A stretch of 64,000 nt of DNA from Utricularia gibba (GCA_002189035.1 NEEC01000163.1:1-64000), one strand, 5' to 3'; counted from the stretch's first letter, positions 26,201 to 38,200 are shown. The notes: a model not told the origin generated them from the letters alone. A program made the numbers and translations.

Positions 26201-29200
26201 GGACGCCCATCCGAGGAAAGTTCGAAGCTCGACGGATGGCCCTATATAAGCCTTGAATGGTGTCACAAAATGGCCTAGCCATTGGGGACGTTGCGACTCC
26301 TTTGCTCGTTTTTATGCGAAAATTGTTCTCGGATTGCGAAACACGCGTGATTCGTTAATATATGTCAAAATCTTGAATTTCGCGGCATTCTCATGCGTTT
26401 CTCCGAGTGTGCTCGGGCCCTGGGAATTCCTACATTAAGGGGTGGCCTCGCGCAGCCTTCGCCATTGACGCCACATCGTCCAAACCGTTTAGAGTCACGC
26501 GACACACAGCATACCGTTTCGAAGCTCATTCCGAGACGGTCGTTTTTCGTGTTGGGAGCTTGCCCATCCGAGGAAAGTTCGAAGCTCGAAGGATGGCCTT
26601 ATATTAGCCTTCAATGTGTCACAAAATGGCTAGCCATTGGGGACGTTGGACTCGTTTGCTCGTTTTTATGCGAAAACTAATCTCGGCTTGCGAAACACGC
26701 GTGATTCGTTAATATATGTCAAAATCTTGAATTTCGCGGCATTCTCATGCGTTTCTCGGGTGTGCTCGGGCCCGGGGACTTCCTACACCAAGGGTGGCCT
26801 CGCGCAGCCTTCGCCATTGACGCCACATCGTCCAAACCGTTTAGAGTCACGCGACACACAGCATACCGTTTCGAAGCTCATTCTGAGACGGTCGTTTTTC
26901 GTGTTGGAAGTTGCCCATCCGAGGAAAGTTCGAAGCTCGACGGATGGCCCTATATAAGCCTTGAATGGTGTCACAAAATGGCCTAGCCATTGGGGACGTT
27001 GGGACTCGTTTGCTCGTTTTTATGCGAAAATTGTTCTCGGCTTGCGAAACACGCGTGATTCGTTAATATATGTCAAAATCTTGAATTTCGCGGCATTCTC
27101 ATGCGTTTCTCCGAGTGTGCTCGGGCCCTGGGAATTCCTACATTAAGGGGTGGCCTCGCGCAGCCTTCGCCATTGACGCCACATCGTCCAAACCGTTTAG
27201 AGTCACGCGACACACAGCATACCGTTTCGAAGCTCATTCTGAGACGATCGTTTTTCGTGTTGGGAGCGCCCATCCGAGGAAAGTTCGAAGCTCGACGGAT
27301 GGCCCTATATAAGCCTTGAATGGTGTCACAAAATGGCCTAGCCATTGGGGACGTTGCGACTCCTTTGCTCGTTTTTATGCGAAAATTGTTCTCGGATTGC
27401 GAAACACGCGTGATTCGTTAATATATGTAAAATCTTGAATTTCGCGGCATTCTCATGCGTTTCTCGGTGTGCTCGGGCCTGGGACTTCCTACACCAAGGG
27501 GTGGCCTCGCGCAGCCTTCGCCATTGACGCCACATCGTCCAACCGTTTAGAGTCACGCGACACACAGCATACCGTTTCGAAGCTCATTCTGAGACGATCG
27601 TTTTTCGTGTTGGGAAATCGCCCATCCGAGGAAAGTTCGAAGCTCGACGGATGGCCCTATATAAGCCTTGAATGGTGTCACAAAATGGCCTAGCCATTGG
27701 GACGTTGGGATTCGTTTGCTCGTTTTTATGCGAAAACTAATCTCGGCTTGGGAAACACGCGTGATTCGTTAATATATGTAAAAATCTGAATTTCGCGGCA
27801 TTCTCATGCGTTTCTCGGGTGTGCTCGGGCCCGGGACTTCCTACACCAAGGGGTGGCCTCGCGCAGCCTTCGCCATTGACGCCACATCGTCCAAACCGTT
27901 TAGAGTCACGCGACACACAGCATACCGTTTCGAAGCTCATTCCGAGACGGTCGTTTTTCGTGTTGGAAGTTCGCCCATCCGAGGAAAGTTCGAAGCTCGA
28001 CGGATGGCCCTATATAAGCCTTGAATGGTGTCACAAAATGGCCTAGCCATTGGGGACGTTGGGACTCGTTTGCTCGTTTTTATGCGAAAATTGTTCTCGG
28101 CTTGCGAAACACGCGTGATTCGTTAATATATGTCAAAATCTTGAATTTCGCGGCATTCTCATGCGTTTCTCCGAGTGTGCTCGGGCCCTGGGAATTCCTA
28201 CATTAAGGGGTGGCCTCGCGCAGCCTTCGCCATTGACGCCACATCGTCCAAACCGTTTAGAGTCACGCGACACACAGCATACCGTTTCGAAGCTCATTCT
28301 AAGACGATCGTTTTTCGTGTTGGGAAATCGCCCATCCGAGGAAAGTTCGAAGCTCGACGGATGGCCCTATATAAGCCTTGAATGGTGTCACAAAATGGCC
28401 TAGCCATTGGGGACGTTGCGACTCCTTTGCTCGTTTTTATGCGAAAATTGTTCTCGGATTGCGAAACACGCGTGATTCGTTAATATATGTAAAAAATCTT
28501 GAATTTCGCGGCATTCTCATGCGTTTCTCCGAGTGTGCTCGGGCCCTGGGAATTCCTACATTAAGGGGTGGCCTCGCGCAGCCTTCGCCATTGACGCCAC
28601 ATCGTCCAAACCGTTTAGAGTCACGCGACACACAGCATACCGTTTCGAAGCTCATTCCGAGACGGTCGTTTTTCGTGTTGGGAGTTGCCCATCCGAGGAA
28701 AGTTCGAAGCTCGAGGATGGCCTATATTAGCCTTGAATGGTGTCACAAAATGGTCTAGCCATTGGGGACGTTGCGACTCCTTTGCTCGTTTTTATGCGAA
28801 AATTATTCTCGGCTTGCGAAACACGCGTGATTCGTTAATATATGTCAAAATCTTGAATTTCGCGGCATTCTCATGCGTTTCTCGGGTGTGCTCGGGCCCG
28901 GGACTTCCTACACCAAGGGGTGGCCTCGCGCAGCCTTCGCCATTGACGCCAATCGTCCAAACCGTTTAGAGTCACGCGACACACAGCATACCGTTTCGAA
29001 GCTCATTCGAGACGGTCGTTTTTCGTGTTGGGAGTTCGCCCATCCGAGGAAAGTTCGAAGCTCGACGGATGGCCTATATAAGCCTTGAATGGTGTCCAAA
29101 ATGGTCTAGCCATTGGGGACATCGCGACTCCTTTGCTCGTTTTTATGCGAAAATTTTCTCGGATTGCGAAACACGCGTGATTCGTTAATATATGTCAAAA

Positions 29201-30997
29201 TCTTGAATTTCGCGGCATTCTCATGCGTTTCTCAGTGTGCTCGGGCCCTGGGAATTCCTACATTAAGGGGTGGCCTCGCGCAGCCTTCGCATTGACGCCA
29301 CATCTTCCAAACCGTTTAGAGTCACGCACAAAGCATACGTTTCGAAGCTCATTCTGAGACGGTCGTTTTTTCGTGTTGGGAGTTGCCCATCCGAGGAAAG
29401 TTCGAAGCTCGAAGGATGGCCTATATAGCCTTGAATGGTTCACAAATGGTCTAGCCATTGGGGACTTGCGACTCCTTTGCTCGTTTTTATGCGAAAATAA
29501 TCTCGGCTTGCGAAACACGCGTGATTCGTTAATATATGTCAAAATCTTGAATTTCGCGGCATTCTCATGCGTTTCTCCGAGTGTGCTCGGGCCCTGGGAA
29601 TTCCTACACCAAGGGGTGGCCTCGCGCAGCCTTCGCCATTGACGCCACATCGTCCAAACCGTTTAGAGTCACGCGACACACAGCATACCGTTTCGAAGCT
29701 CATTCTGAGACGATCGTTTTTCGTGTTGGGAGTCGCCCATCCGAGGAAAGTTCGAAGCTCGACGGATGGCCCTATATAAGCCTTGAATGGTGTCACAAAA
29801 TGGCCTAGCCATTGGGACGTTGGGACTCGTTTGCTCGTTTTTATGCGAAAATTGTTCTCGGCTTGCGAAACACGCGTGATTCGTTAATATATGTCAAAAT
29901 CTTGAATTTCGCGGCATTCTCATGCGTTTCTCCGAGTGTGCTCGGGCCCTGGGAATTCCTACATTAAGGGGTGGCCTCGCGCAGCCTTCGCCATTGACGC
30001 CACATCGTCCAAACCGTTTAGAGTCACGCGACACACAGCATACCGTTTCGAAGCTCATTCCGAGACGGTCGTTTTTCGTGTTGGAAGTTCGCCCATCCGA
30101 GGAAAGTTCGAAGCTCGACGGATGGCCCTATATAAGCCTTGAATGGTGTCACAAAATGGCCTAGCCATTGGGGACGTTGGGACTCGTTTGCTCGTTTTTA
30201 TGCGAAAATTGTTCTCGGCTTGCGAAACACGCGTGATTCGTTAATATATGTCAAAATCTTGAATTTCGCGGCATTCTCATGCGTTTCTCCGAGTGTGCTC
30301 GGGCCCTGGGAATTCCTACATTAAGGGGTGGCCTCGCGCAGCCTTCGCCATTGACGCCACATCGTCCAAACCGTTTAGAGTCACGCGACACACAGCATAC
30401 CGTTTCGAAGCTCATTCCGAGACGGTCGTTTTTCGTGTTGGGAGTTGCCCATCCGAGGAAAGTTCGAAGCTCGAAGGATGGCCTTATATAGCCTTCAATG
30501 GTGTCAAAAATGGTCTAGCCATTGGGGACATTGCGACTCCTTTGCTCGTTTTTATGCGAAAATTATTCTCGGCTTGCGAAACACGCGTGATTCGTTAATA
30601 TATGTCAAATCTTGAATTTCGCGGCATTCTCATGCGTTTCTCCGAGTGTGCTCGGGCCCTGGGAATTCCTACACCAAGGGGTGGCCTCGCGCAGCCTTCG
30701 CCATTGACGCCACATCGTCCAAACCGTTTAGAGTCACGCGACACACAGCATACCGTTTCGAAGCTCATTCTGAGACGATCGTTTTTCGTGTTGGGAATCG
30801 CCCATCCGAGGAAAGTTCGAAGCTCGAACGGATGGCCCTATATAAGCCTTGAATGGTGTCACAAAATGGCCTAGCCATTGGGGACGTTGGGACTCGTTTG
30901 CTCGTTTTTATGCGAAAATTTTCTCGGCTTGCGAAACACGCGTGATTCGTTAATATATGTCAAAATCTTGAATTTCGCGGCATTCTCATGCGTTTCT

Positions 30998-31011
30998 CCG
31001 AGTGTGCTCGG
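30998..31011 (+). other. Short inverted repeat in Q monomers (representative)
   Basis: CCGAG-TGTG-CTCGG forms a perfect 5 bp stem with a 4-base loop, immediately after the anchor. It is present in most Q copies. P copies replace the left arm with CGGG, which breaks the stem but creates the 8 bp palindrome CGGGCCCG a few bases on. Whether it has any role is unknown; a 5 bp stem is weak. Confidence 0.6.
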
Positions 31012-31195
31012 GCCCTGGGAATTCCTACATTAAGGGGTGGCCTCGCGCAGCCTTCGCCATTGACGCCACATCGTCCAAACCGTTTAGAGTCACGCGACAC
31101 ACAGCATACCGTTTCGAAGCTCATTCCGAGACGATCGTTTTTCGTGTTGGGAAGTTCGCCCATCCGAGGAAAGTTCGAAGCTCGACGGATGGCCC

Positions 31196-31203
31196 TATAT
31201 AAG
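31196..31203 (+). promoter_or_regulatory. TATA-box-like motif, one per monomer (representative)
   Basis: TATATAAG matches the eukaryotic TATA-box consensus and sits in a fixed context, GGCCC before and CCTTGAATGG after. It recurs once per monomer in delta-, epsilon- and zeta-type copies. In alpha-, beta- and gamma-type copies the site reads TTATATTAG, and in many copies it is shortened to TATATAG. One copy, near 46656, has CTATAAAG. Without a known start site this is only a sequence match. Satellite transcription is documented in plants, but nothing here shows it. Confidence 0.15.
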
Positions 31204-31345
31204 CCTTGAATGGTGTCACAAAATGGCCTAGCCATTGGGGACGTTGGGACTCGTTTGCTCGTTTTTATGCGAAAATTGTTCTCGGCTTGCGAAACACGCG
31301 TGATTCGTTAATATATGTCAAAATCTTGAATTTCGCGGCATTCTC

Positions 31346-33119
31346 ATGCGTTTCTCCGAGTGTGCTCGGGCCCTGGGAATTCCTACATTAAGGGGTGGCC
31401 TCGCGCAGCCTTCGCCATTGACGCCACATCGTCCAAACCGTTTAGAGTCACGCGACACACAGCATACCGTTTCGAAGCTCATTCCGAGACGGTCGTTTTT
31501 CGTGTTGGGAGCTTGCCCATCCGAGGAAAGTTCGAAGCTCGAAGGATGGCCTTATATAGCCTTCAATGGTGTCACAAAATGGTCTAGCCATTGGGGACGT
31601 TGCGACTCCTTTGCTCGTTTTTATGCGAAAATTATTCTCGGCTTGCGAAACACGCGTGATTCGTTAATATATGTCAAAATCTTGAATTTCGCGGCATTCT
31701 CATGCGTTTCTACGGGTGTGCTCGGGCCCCGGGACTTCCTACACCAAGGGGTGGCCTCGCGCAGCCTTCGCCATTGACGCCACATCGTCCAAACCGTTTA
31801 GAGTCACGCGACACACAGCATACCGTTTCGAAGCTCATTCTGAGACGATCGTTTTTCGTGTTGGAAGTTCGCCCATCCGAGGAAAGTTCGAAGCTCGAAG
31901 GATGGCCTTATATTAGCCTTGAATGGTGTCACAAAATGGTCTAGCCATTGGGGACGTTGCGACTCCTTTGCTCGTTTTTATGCGAAAATTTTTCTCGGCT
32001 TGCGAAACACGCGTGATTCGTTAATATATGTCAAAATCTTGAATTTCGCGGCATTCTCATGCGTTTCTGGGTGTGCTCGGGCCTGGGACTTCCTACACCA
32101 AGGGGTGGCCTCGCGCAGCCTTCGCCATTGACGCCACATCGTCCAAACCGTTTAGAGTCACGCGACACACAGCATACCGTTTCGAAGCTCATTCTGAGAC
32201 GATCGTTTTTCGTGTTGGGAGTCGCCCATCCGAGGAAAGTTCGAAGCTCGAAGGATGGCCTTATATTAGCCTTGAATGGTGTCACAAAATGGTCTAGCCA
32301 TTGGGGACATCGCGACTCCTTTGCTCGTTTTTATGCGAAAATTATTCTCGGATTGCGAAACACGCGTGATTCGTTAATATATGTCAAAATCTTGAATTTC
32401 GCGGCATTCTCATGCGTTTCTCCGAGTGTGCTCGGGCCCTTGGAATTCCTACATTAAGGGGTGGCCTCGCGCAGCCTTCGCCATTGACGCCACATCGTCC
32501 AAACCGTTTAGAGTCACGCGACACACAGCATACCGTTTCGAAGCTCATTCTGAGACGATCGTTTTTCGTGTTGGGATCGCCCATCCGAGGAAAGTTCGAA
32601 GCTCGACGGATGGCCCTATATAAGCCTTGAATGGTGTCACAAAATGGCCTAGCCATTGGGGACGTTGGGATTCGTTTGCTCGTTTTTATGCGAAAATAAT
32701 CTCGGCTTGCGAAACACGCGTGATTCGTTAATATATGTCAAAATCTTGAATTTCGCGGCATTCTCATGCGTTTCTCCGAGTGTGCTCGGGCCCTGGGAAT
32801 TCCTACATTAAGGGGTGGCCTCGCGCAGCCTTCGCAATTGACGCCACATCGTCCAAACCGTTTAGAGTCACGCACACAGCATACCGTTTCGAAGCTCATT
32901 CCGAGACGGTCGTTTTTCGTGTTGGAAGTTCGCCCATCCGAGGAAAGTTCGAAGCTCGACGGATGGCCCTATATAAGCCTTGAATGGTGTCACAAAATGG
33001 CCTAGCCATTGGGGACGTTGGGACTCCTTTGCTCGTTTTTATGCGAAAATTGTTCTCGGCTTGCGAAACACGCGTGATTCGTTAATATATGTCAAAATCT
33101 TGAATTTCGCGGCATTCTC
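31346..33119 (+). repeat. Five-monomer higher-order block lacking epsilon
   Basis: Copies 31346 (alpha: AGCTTGCCC, TTATATAG, CAATGG), 31702 (beta), 32059 (gamma: CCTGGGACTT, AGTCGCCC, then GACATCGCG), 32412 (delta: GGGATCGCCC, CTATATAAG) and 32766 (zeta-like but type Q, GGAAGTTCGCCC) precede the next alpha at 33120. The period is 1774 bp. The same delta to Q-type zeta step is present at 8826-9176 and 10240-10588. Loss of the epsilon member therefore looks like a repeated structural variant of the block rather than a single event. Confidence 0.55.
31702..32058 (+). repeat. Reference P-type monomer, 357 bp
   Basis: This is a well-preserved representative of the second main monomer family. After the anchor it reads ACGGGTGTGCTCGGG rather than CCGAGTGTGCTCGGG. 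It has CCCCGGGACTTCC in place of CCCTGGGAATTCC, so the EcoRI site is lost and a SmaI-type CCCGGG is present. It then has CACCAAGG in place of CATTAAGG. Downstream it carries GGAAGTTCGCCC, GAAGGATGG and TTATATTAG, followed by GGTCTAGCC and the GACGTTGCGACTCC junction. By its position after an alpha copy (31346) it is the beta member of the higher-order block. Confidence 0.85.
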
Positions 33120-35238
33120 ATGCGTTTCTCCGAGTGTGCTCGGGCCCTGGGAATTCCTACATTAAGGGGTGGCCTCGCGCAGCCTTCGCCATTGACGCCA
33201 CATCGTCCAAACCGTTTAGAGTCACGCGACACACAGCATACCGTTTCGAAGCTCATTCCGAGACGGTCGTTTTTCGTGTTGGGAGCTTGCCCATCCGAGG
33301 AAAGTTCGAAGCTCGAAGGATGGCCTTATATTAGCCTTCAATGTGTCACAAAATGGTCTAGCCATTGGGGACATTGCGACTCCTTTGCTCGTTTTTATGC
33401 GAAAATTATTCTCGGCTTGCGAAACACGCGTGATTCGTTAATATATGTCAAAATCTTGAATTTCGCGGCATTCTCATGCGTTTCTCGGGTGTGCTCGGGC
33501 CCGGGACTTCCTACACCAAAGGGGTGGCCTCGCGCAGCCTTCGCCATTGACGCCACATCGTCCAAACCGTTTAGAGTCACGCGACACACAGCATACCGTT
33601 TCGAAGCTCATTCTGAGACGATCGTTTTTCGTGTTGGGAGTTCGCCCATCCGAGGAAAGTTCGAAGCTCGAAGGATGGCCTTATATTAGCCTTGAATGGT
33701 GTCACAAAATGGTCTAGCCATTGGGGACGTTGCGACTCCTTTGCTCGTTTTTATGCGAAAATTTTTCTCGGATTGCGAAACACGCGTGATTCGTTAATAT
33801 ATGTCAAAATCTTGAATTTCGCGGCATTCTCATGCGTTTCTCGGTGTGCTCGGGCCTGGGAATTCCTACACCAAGGGGTGGCCTCGCGCAGCCTTCGCCA
33901 TTGACGCCACATCGTCCAAACCGTTTAGAGTCACGCGACACACAGCATACCGTTTCGAAGCTCATTCTGAGACGATCGTTTTTCGTGTTGGGAGTCGCCC
34001 ATCCGAGGAAAGTTCGAAGCTCGAAGGATGGCCTTATATAGCCTTGAATGGTGTCACAAAATGGTCTAGCCATTGGGGACATTGCGACTCCTTTGCTCGT
34101 TTTTATGCGAAAATTATTCTCGGATTGCGAAACACGCGTGATTCGTTAATATATGTCAAAATCTTGAATTTCGCGGCATTCTCATGCGTTTCTCCGAGTG
34201 TGCTCGGGCCCTGGAATTCCTACATTAAGGGGTGGCCTCGCGCAGCCTTCGCCATTGACGCCACATCGTCCAAACCGTTTAGAGTCACGCGACACACAGC
34301 ATACCGTTTCGAAGCTCATTCTGAGACGATCGTTTTTCGTGTTGGGACGCCCATCCGAGGAAAGTTCGAAGCTCGACGGATGGCCCTATATAAGCCTTGA
34401 ATGGTGTCACAAAATGGCCTAGCCATTGGGACGTTGCGACTCCTTTGCTCGTTTTTATGCGAAAATTTTCTCGGATTGCGAAACACGCGTGATTCGTTAA
34501 TATATGTAAAAATCTGAATTTCGCGGCATTCTCATGCGTTTCTGGGTGTGCTCGGGCCGGGACTTCCTACACCAAGGGTGGCCTCGCGCAGCCTTCGCCA
34601 TTGACGCCACATCGTCCAAACCGTTTAGAGTCACGCGACACACAGCATACCGTTTCGAAGCTCATTCTGAGACGATCGTTTTTCGTGTTGGGAATCGCCC
34701 ATCCGAGGAAAGTTCGAAGCTCGACGGATGGCCCTATATAAGCCTTGAATGGTGTCACAAAATGGCCTAGCCATTGGGGACGTTGGGACTCGTTTGCTCG
34801 TTTTTATGCGAAAATAATTCTCGGCTTGCGAAACACGCGTGATTCGTTAATATATGTAAAAATCTTGAATTTCGCGGCATTCTCATGCGTTTCTCGGGTG
34901 TGCTCGGGCCCGGGACTTCCTACACCAAGGGGTGGCCTCGCGCAGCCTTCGCCATTGACGCCACATCGTCCAAACCGTTTAGAGTCACGCGACACACAGC
35001 ATACCGTTTCGAAGCTCATTCTGAGACGATCGTTTTTCGTGTTGGAAGTTCGCCCATCCGAGGAAAGTTCGAAGCTCGACGGATGGCCCTATATAAGCCT
35101 TGAATGGTGTCACAAAATGGCCTAGCCATTGGGGACGTTGGACTCGTTTGCTCGTTTTTATGCGAAAATTGTTCTCGGCTTGCGAAACACGCGTGATTCG
35201 TTAATATATGTCAAAATCTTGAATTTCGCGGCATTCTC
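33120..35238 (+). repeat. Complete six-monomer higher-order block, copy 2 (~2.1 kb)
   Basis: The members are at 33120 (alpha), 33476 (beta), 33832 (gamma), 34184 (delta), 34534 (epsilon) and 34885 (zeta). Total length is 2119 bp, against 2115 bp for the block at 10943. The diagnostic variants appear in the same order: AGCTTGCCC with CAATG in alpha, TTATATTAG with GGTCTAGCC in beta, TTATATAG with GGTCTAGCC in gamma, and CTATATAAG with GGCCTAGCC in delta, epsilon and zeta. GACGTTGGGACTCG and ATTGTTCTCGGCTT appear at the epsilon-zeta end, with zeta itself reading GACGTTGGACTCG. Small differences from copy 1, such as a gamma that is type M here, show the blocks have diverged. The call rests on reading by eye, not on an alignment. 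Confidence 0.65.
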
Positions 35239-38200
35239 ATGCGTTTCTCCGAGTGTGCTCGGGCCCTGGGAATTCCTACATTAAGGGGTGGCCTCGCGCA
35301 GCCTTCGCCATTGACGCACATCGTCCAAACCGTTTAGAGTCACGCGACACACAGCATACCGTTTCGATGCTCATTCTGAGACGATCGTTTTTCGTGTTGG
35401 AGTCGCCCATCCGAGGAAAGTTCGAAGCTCGACGGATGGCCCTATATAGCCTTGAATGGTGTCCAAAATGGTCTAGCCATTGGGACAGCGACTCCTTTGC
35501 TCGTTTTTATGCGAAAATTATTCTCGGATTGCGAAACACGCGTGATTCGTTAATATATGTCAAAATCTTGAATTTCGCGGCATTCTCATGCGTTTCTAGT
35601 GTGCTCGGGCCTGGGAATTCCTACATTAAGGGGTGGCCTCGCGCAGCCTTCGCCATTGACGCCACATCGTCCAAACCGTTTAGAGTCACGCGACACACAG
35701 CATACCGTTTCGAAGCTCATTCCGAGACGGTCGTTTTTCGTGTTGGGAGTTCGCCCATCCGAGGAAAGTTCGAAGCTCGACGGATGGCCTTATATTAGCC
35801 TTGAATGGTGTCCAAAATGGTCTAGCCATTGGGGACATCGCGACTCCTTTGCTCGTTTTTATGCGAAAATTATTCTCGGATTGCGAAACACGCGTGATTC
35901 GTTAATATATGTCAAAATCTTGAATTTCGCGGCATTCTCATGCGTTTCTCGAGTGTGCTCGGCCCTGGGAATTCCTACATTAAGGGTGGCCTCGCGCAGC
36001 CTTCGCCATTGACGCCACATCGTCCAAACCGTTTAGAGTCACGCGACACACAGCATACCGTTTCGAAGCTCATTCTGAGACGGTCGTTTTTTCGTGTTGG
36101 GAGTTGCCCATCCGAGGAAAGTTCGAAGCTCGAAGGATGGCCTATATAGCCTTGAATGGTGTCACAAAATGGTCTAGCCATTGGGGACGTTGCGACTCCT
36201 TTGCTCGTTTTTATGCGAAAATGGCTTGCGAAACACGCGTGATTCGTTAATATATGTCAAAATCTTGAATTTCGCGGCATTCTCATGCGTTTCCGTGTGC
36301 TCGGGCCCTGGGAATTCCTACACCAAGGGTGGCCTCGCGCAGCCTTCGCCATTGACGCCACATCGTCCAAACCGTTTAGTCACGCGACACACCATACCGT
36401 TTCGAAGCTCATTCTGAGACGATCGTTTTTGTGTTGGGATCGCCCATCCGAGGAAAGTTCGAAGCTCGACGGATGGCCCTATATAAGCCTTGAATGGTGT
36501 CACAAAATGGCCTAGCCATTGGGGACGTTGGGACTCGTTTGCTCGTTTTTATGCGAAAACTAATCTCGGCTTGCGAAACACGCGTGATTCGTTAATATAT
36601 GTCAAAATCTTGAATTTCGCGGCATTCTCATGCGTTTCTCCGAGTGTGCTCGGGCCCTGGGAATTCCTACATTAAGGGGTGGCCTCGCGCAGCCTTCGCC
36701 ATTGACGCCACATCGTCCAAACCGTTTAGAGTCACGCGACACACAGCATACCGTTTCGAAGCTCATTCCGAGACGGTCGTTTTTCGTGTTGGAAGTTCCC
36801 ATCCGAGAAAGTTCGAAGCTCGACGGATGGCCCTATATAAGCCTTGAATGGTGTCACAAAATGGCCTAGCCATTGGGGACGTTGGACTCGTTTGCTCGTT
36901 TTTATGCGAAAATTGTTCTCGGCTTGCGAAACACGCGTGATTCGTTAATATATGTCAAAATCTTGAATTTCGCGGCATTCTCATGCGTTTCTCCGAGTGT
37001 GCTCGGGCCCTGGGAATTCCTACATTAAGGGGTGGCCTCGCGCAGCCTTCGCCATTGACGCCACATCGTCCAAACCGTTTAGAGTCACGCGACACACAGC
37101 ATACCGTTTCGAAGCTCATTCCGAGACGGTCGTTTTTCGTGTTGGGAGCTTGCCCATCCGAGGAAAGTTCGAAGCTCGACGGATGGCCCTTATATAAGCC
37201 TTCAATGGTGTCACAAAATGGCCTAGCCATTGGGGACGTTGCGACTCCTTTGCTCGTTTTTATGCGAAAATTGTTCTCGGCTTGCGAAACACGCGTGATT
37301 CGTTAATATATGTCAAAATCTTGAATTTCGCGGCATTCTCATGCGTTTCTCGGTGTGCTCGGGCCCGGGACTTCCTACACCAAGGGGTGGCCTCGCGCAG
37401 CCTTCGCCATTGACGCCACATCGTCCAAACCGTTTAGAGTCACGCGACACACAGCATACCGTTTCGAAGCTCATTCTGAGACGATCGTTTTTCGTGTTGG
37501 AGTTCGCCCATCCGAGGAAAGTTCGAAGCTCGAAGGATGGCCTTATATTAGCCTTGAATGGTTTCACAAAATGGTCTAGCCATTGGGGACGTTGCGACTC
37601 CTTTGCTCGTTTTTATGCGAAAATTTTTTCTCGGATTGCGAAACACGCGTGATTCGTTAATATATGTAAAATCTGAATTTCGCGGCATTCTCATGCGTTT
37701 CTATGGGTGTGCTCGGGCCTGGGACTTCCTACACCAAGGGGTGGCCTCGCGCAGCCTTCGCCATTGACGCCACATCGTCCAAACCGTTTAGAGTCACGCG
37801 ACACACAGCATACCGTTTCGAAGCTCATTCTGAGACGATCGTTTTTCGTGTTGGGAGCTCGCCCATCCGAGGAAAGTTCGAAGCTCGAAGGATGGCCTAT
37901 ATTAGCCTTGAATGGTTTCACAAAATGGTCTAGCCATTGGGGACGTTGCGACTCCTTTGCTCGTTTTTATGCGAAAATTATTCTCGGATTGCGAAACACG
38001 CGTGATTCGTTAATATATGTCAAAATCTTGAATTTCGCGGCATTCTCATGCGTTTCTCGAGTGTGCTCGGGCCCTGGAATTCCTACACCAAGGGGTGGCC
38101 TCGCGCAGCCTTCGCCATTGACGCCACATCGTCCAAACCGTTTAGAGTCACGCGACACACAGCATACCGTTTCGAAGCTCATTCTGAGACGATCGTTTTT

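Larger units (their letters stand above)
20815..31345 (+). repeat. Array segment 3, monomer register
   Basis: Anchors and types: 20815Q 21171Q 21527P 21884Q 22237M 22589Q 22944P 23252Q 23588Q 23937P 24291Q 24630Q 24981P 25334P 25688Q 26041Q 26393Q 26747P 27101Q 27455P 27806P 28161Q 28519Q 28873P 29223Q 29567M 29922Q 30279Q 30632M 30988Q. There are 30 copies. It contains the shortest monomer interval of the window (22944 to 23252, about 308 bp), followed by a cluster of shortened copies up to about 24630. Delta-epsilon-zeta order is seen again at 27101-27455-27806. Confidence 0.9.
30988..31345 (+). repeat. Reference Q-type monomer, 358 bp
   Basis: This copy is among the longest and shows no obvious deletion, so it serves as a map of the unit. 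By hand count it is 50.6% G+C (181 of 358) and has 33 CpG dinucleotides, against about 23 expected from its composition. Landmarks: anchor 30988-30997; inverted repeat CCGAG-TGTG-CTCGG 30998-31011; EcoRI site GAATTC shortly after, followed by CATTAAGG, which defines type Q; TTCGAAGCTC at 31113-31122 and again at 31174-31183; TATATAAG at 31196-31203; MluI site ACGCGT at 31296-31301. Two CAAAA pentamers lie in the second half. The next copy begins at 31346. Confidence 0.9.

Noticed and set aside
30988-31209. Recurrent 60-80 codon frames starting at the anchor ATG in most monomers
   Set aside because: The ATG of ATGCGTTTCT is simply part of the repeat. Two overlapping frames are equally open, indels of one base freely shift them, and no codon bias or recognisable domain is visible.
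30988-31345. Monomer as an old dimer of two ~177 bp halves
   Set aside because: GCCATTG followed by ACG recurs about 175 bp apart, but flanking sequence of the two halves does not align. Other internal matches have different offsets (about 60 and 123 bp).
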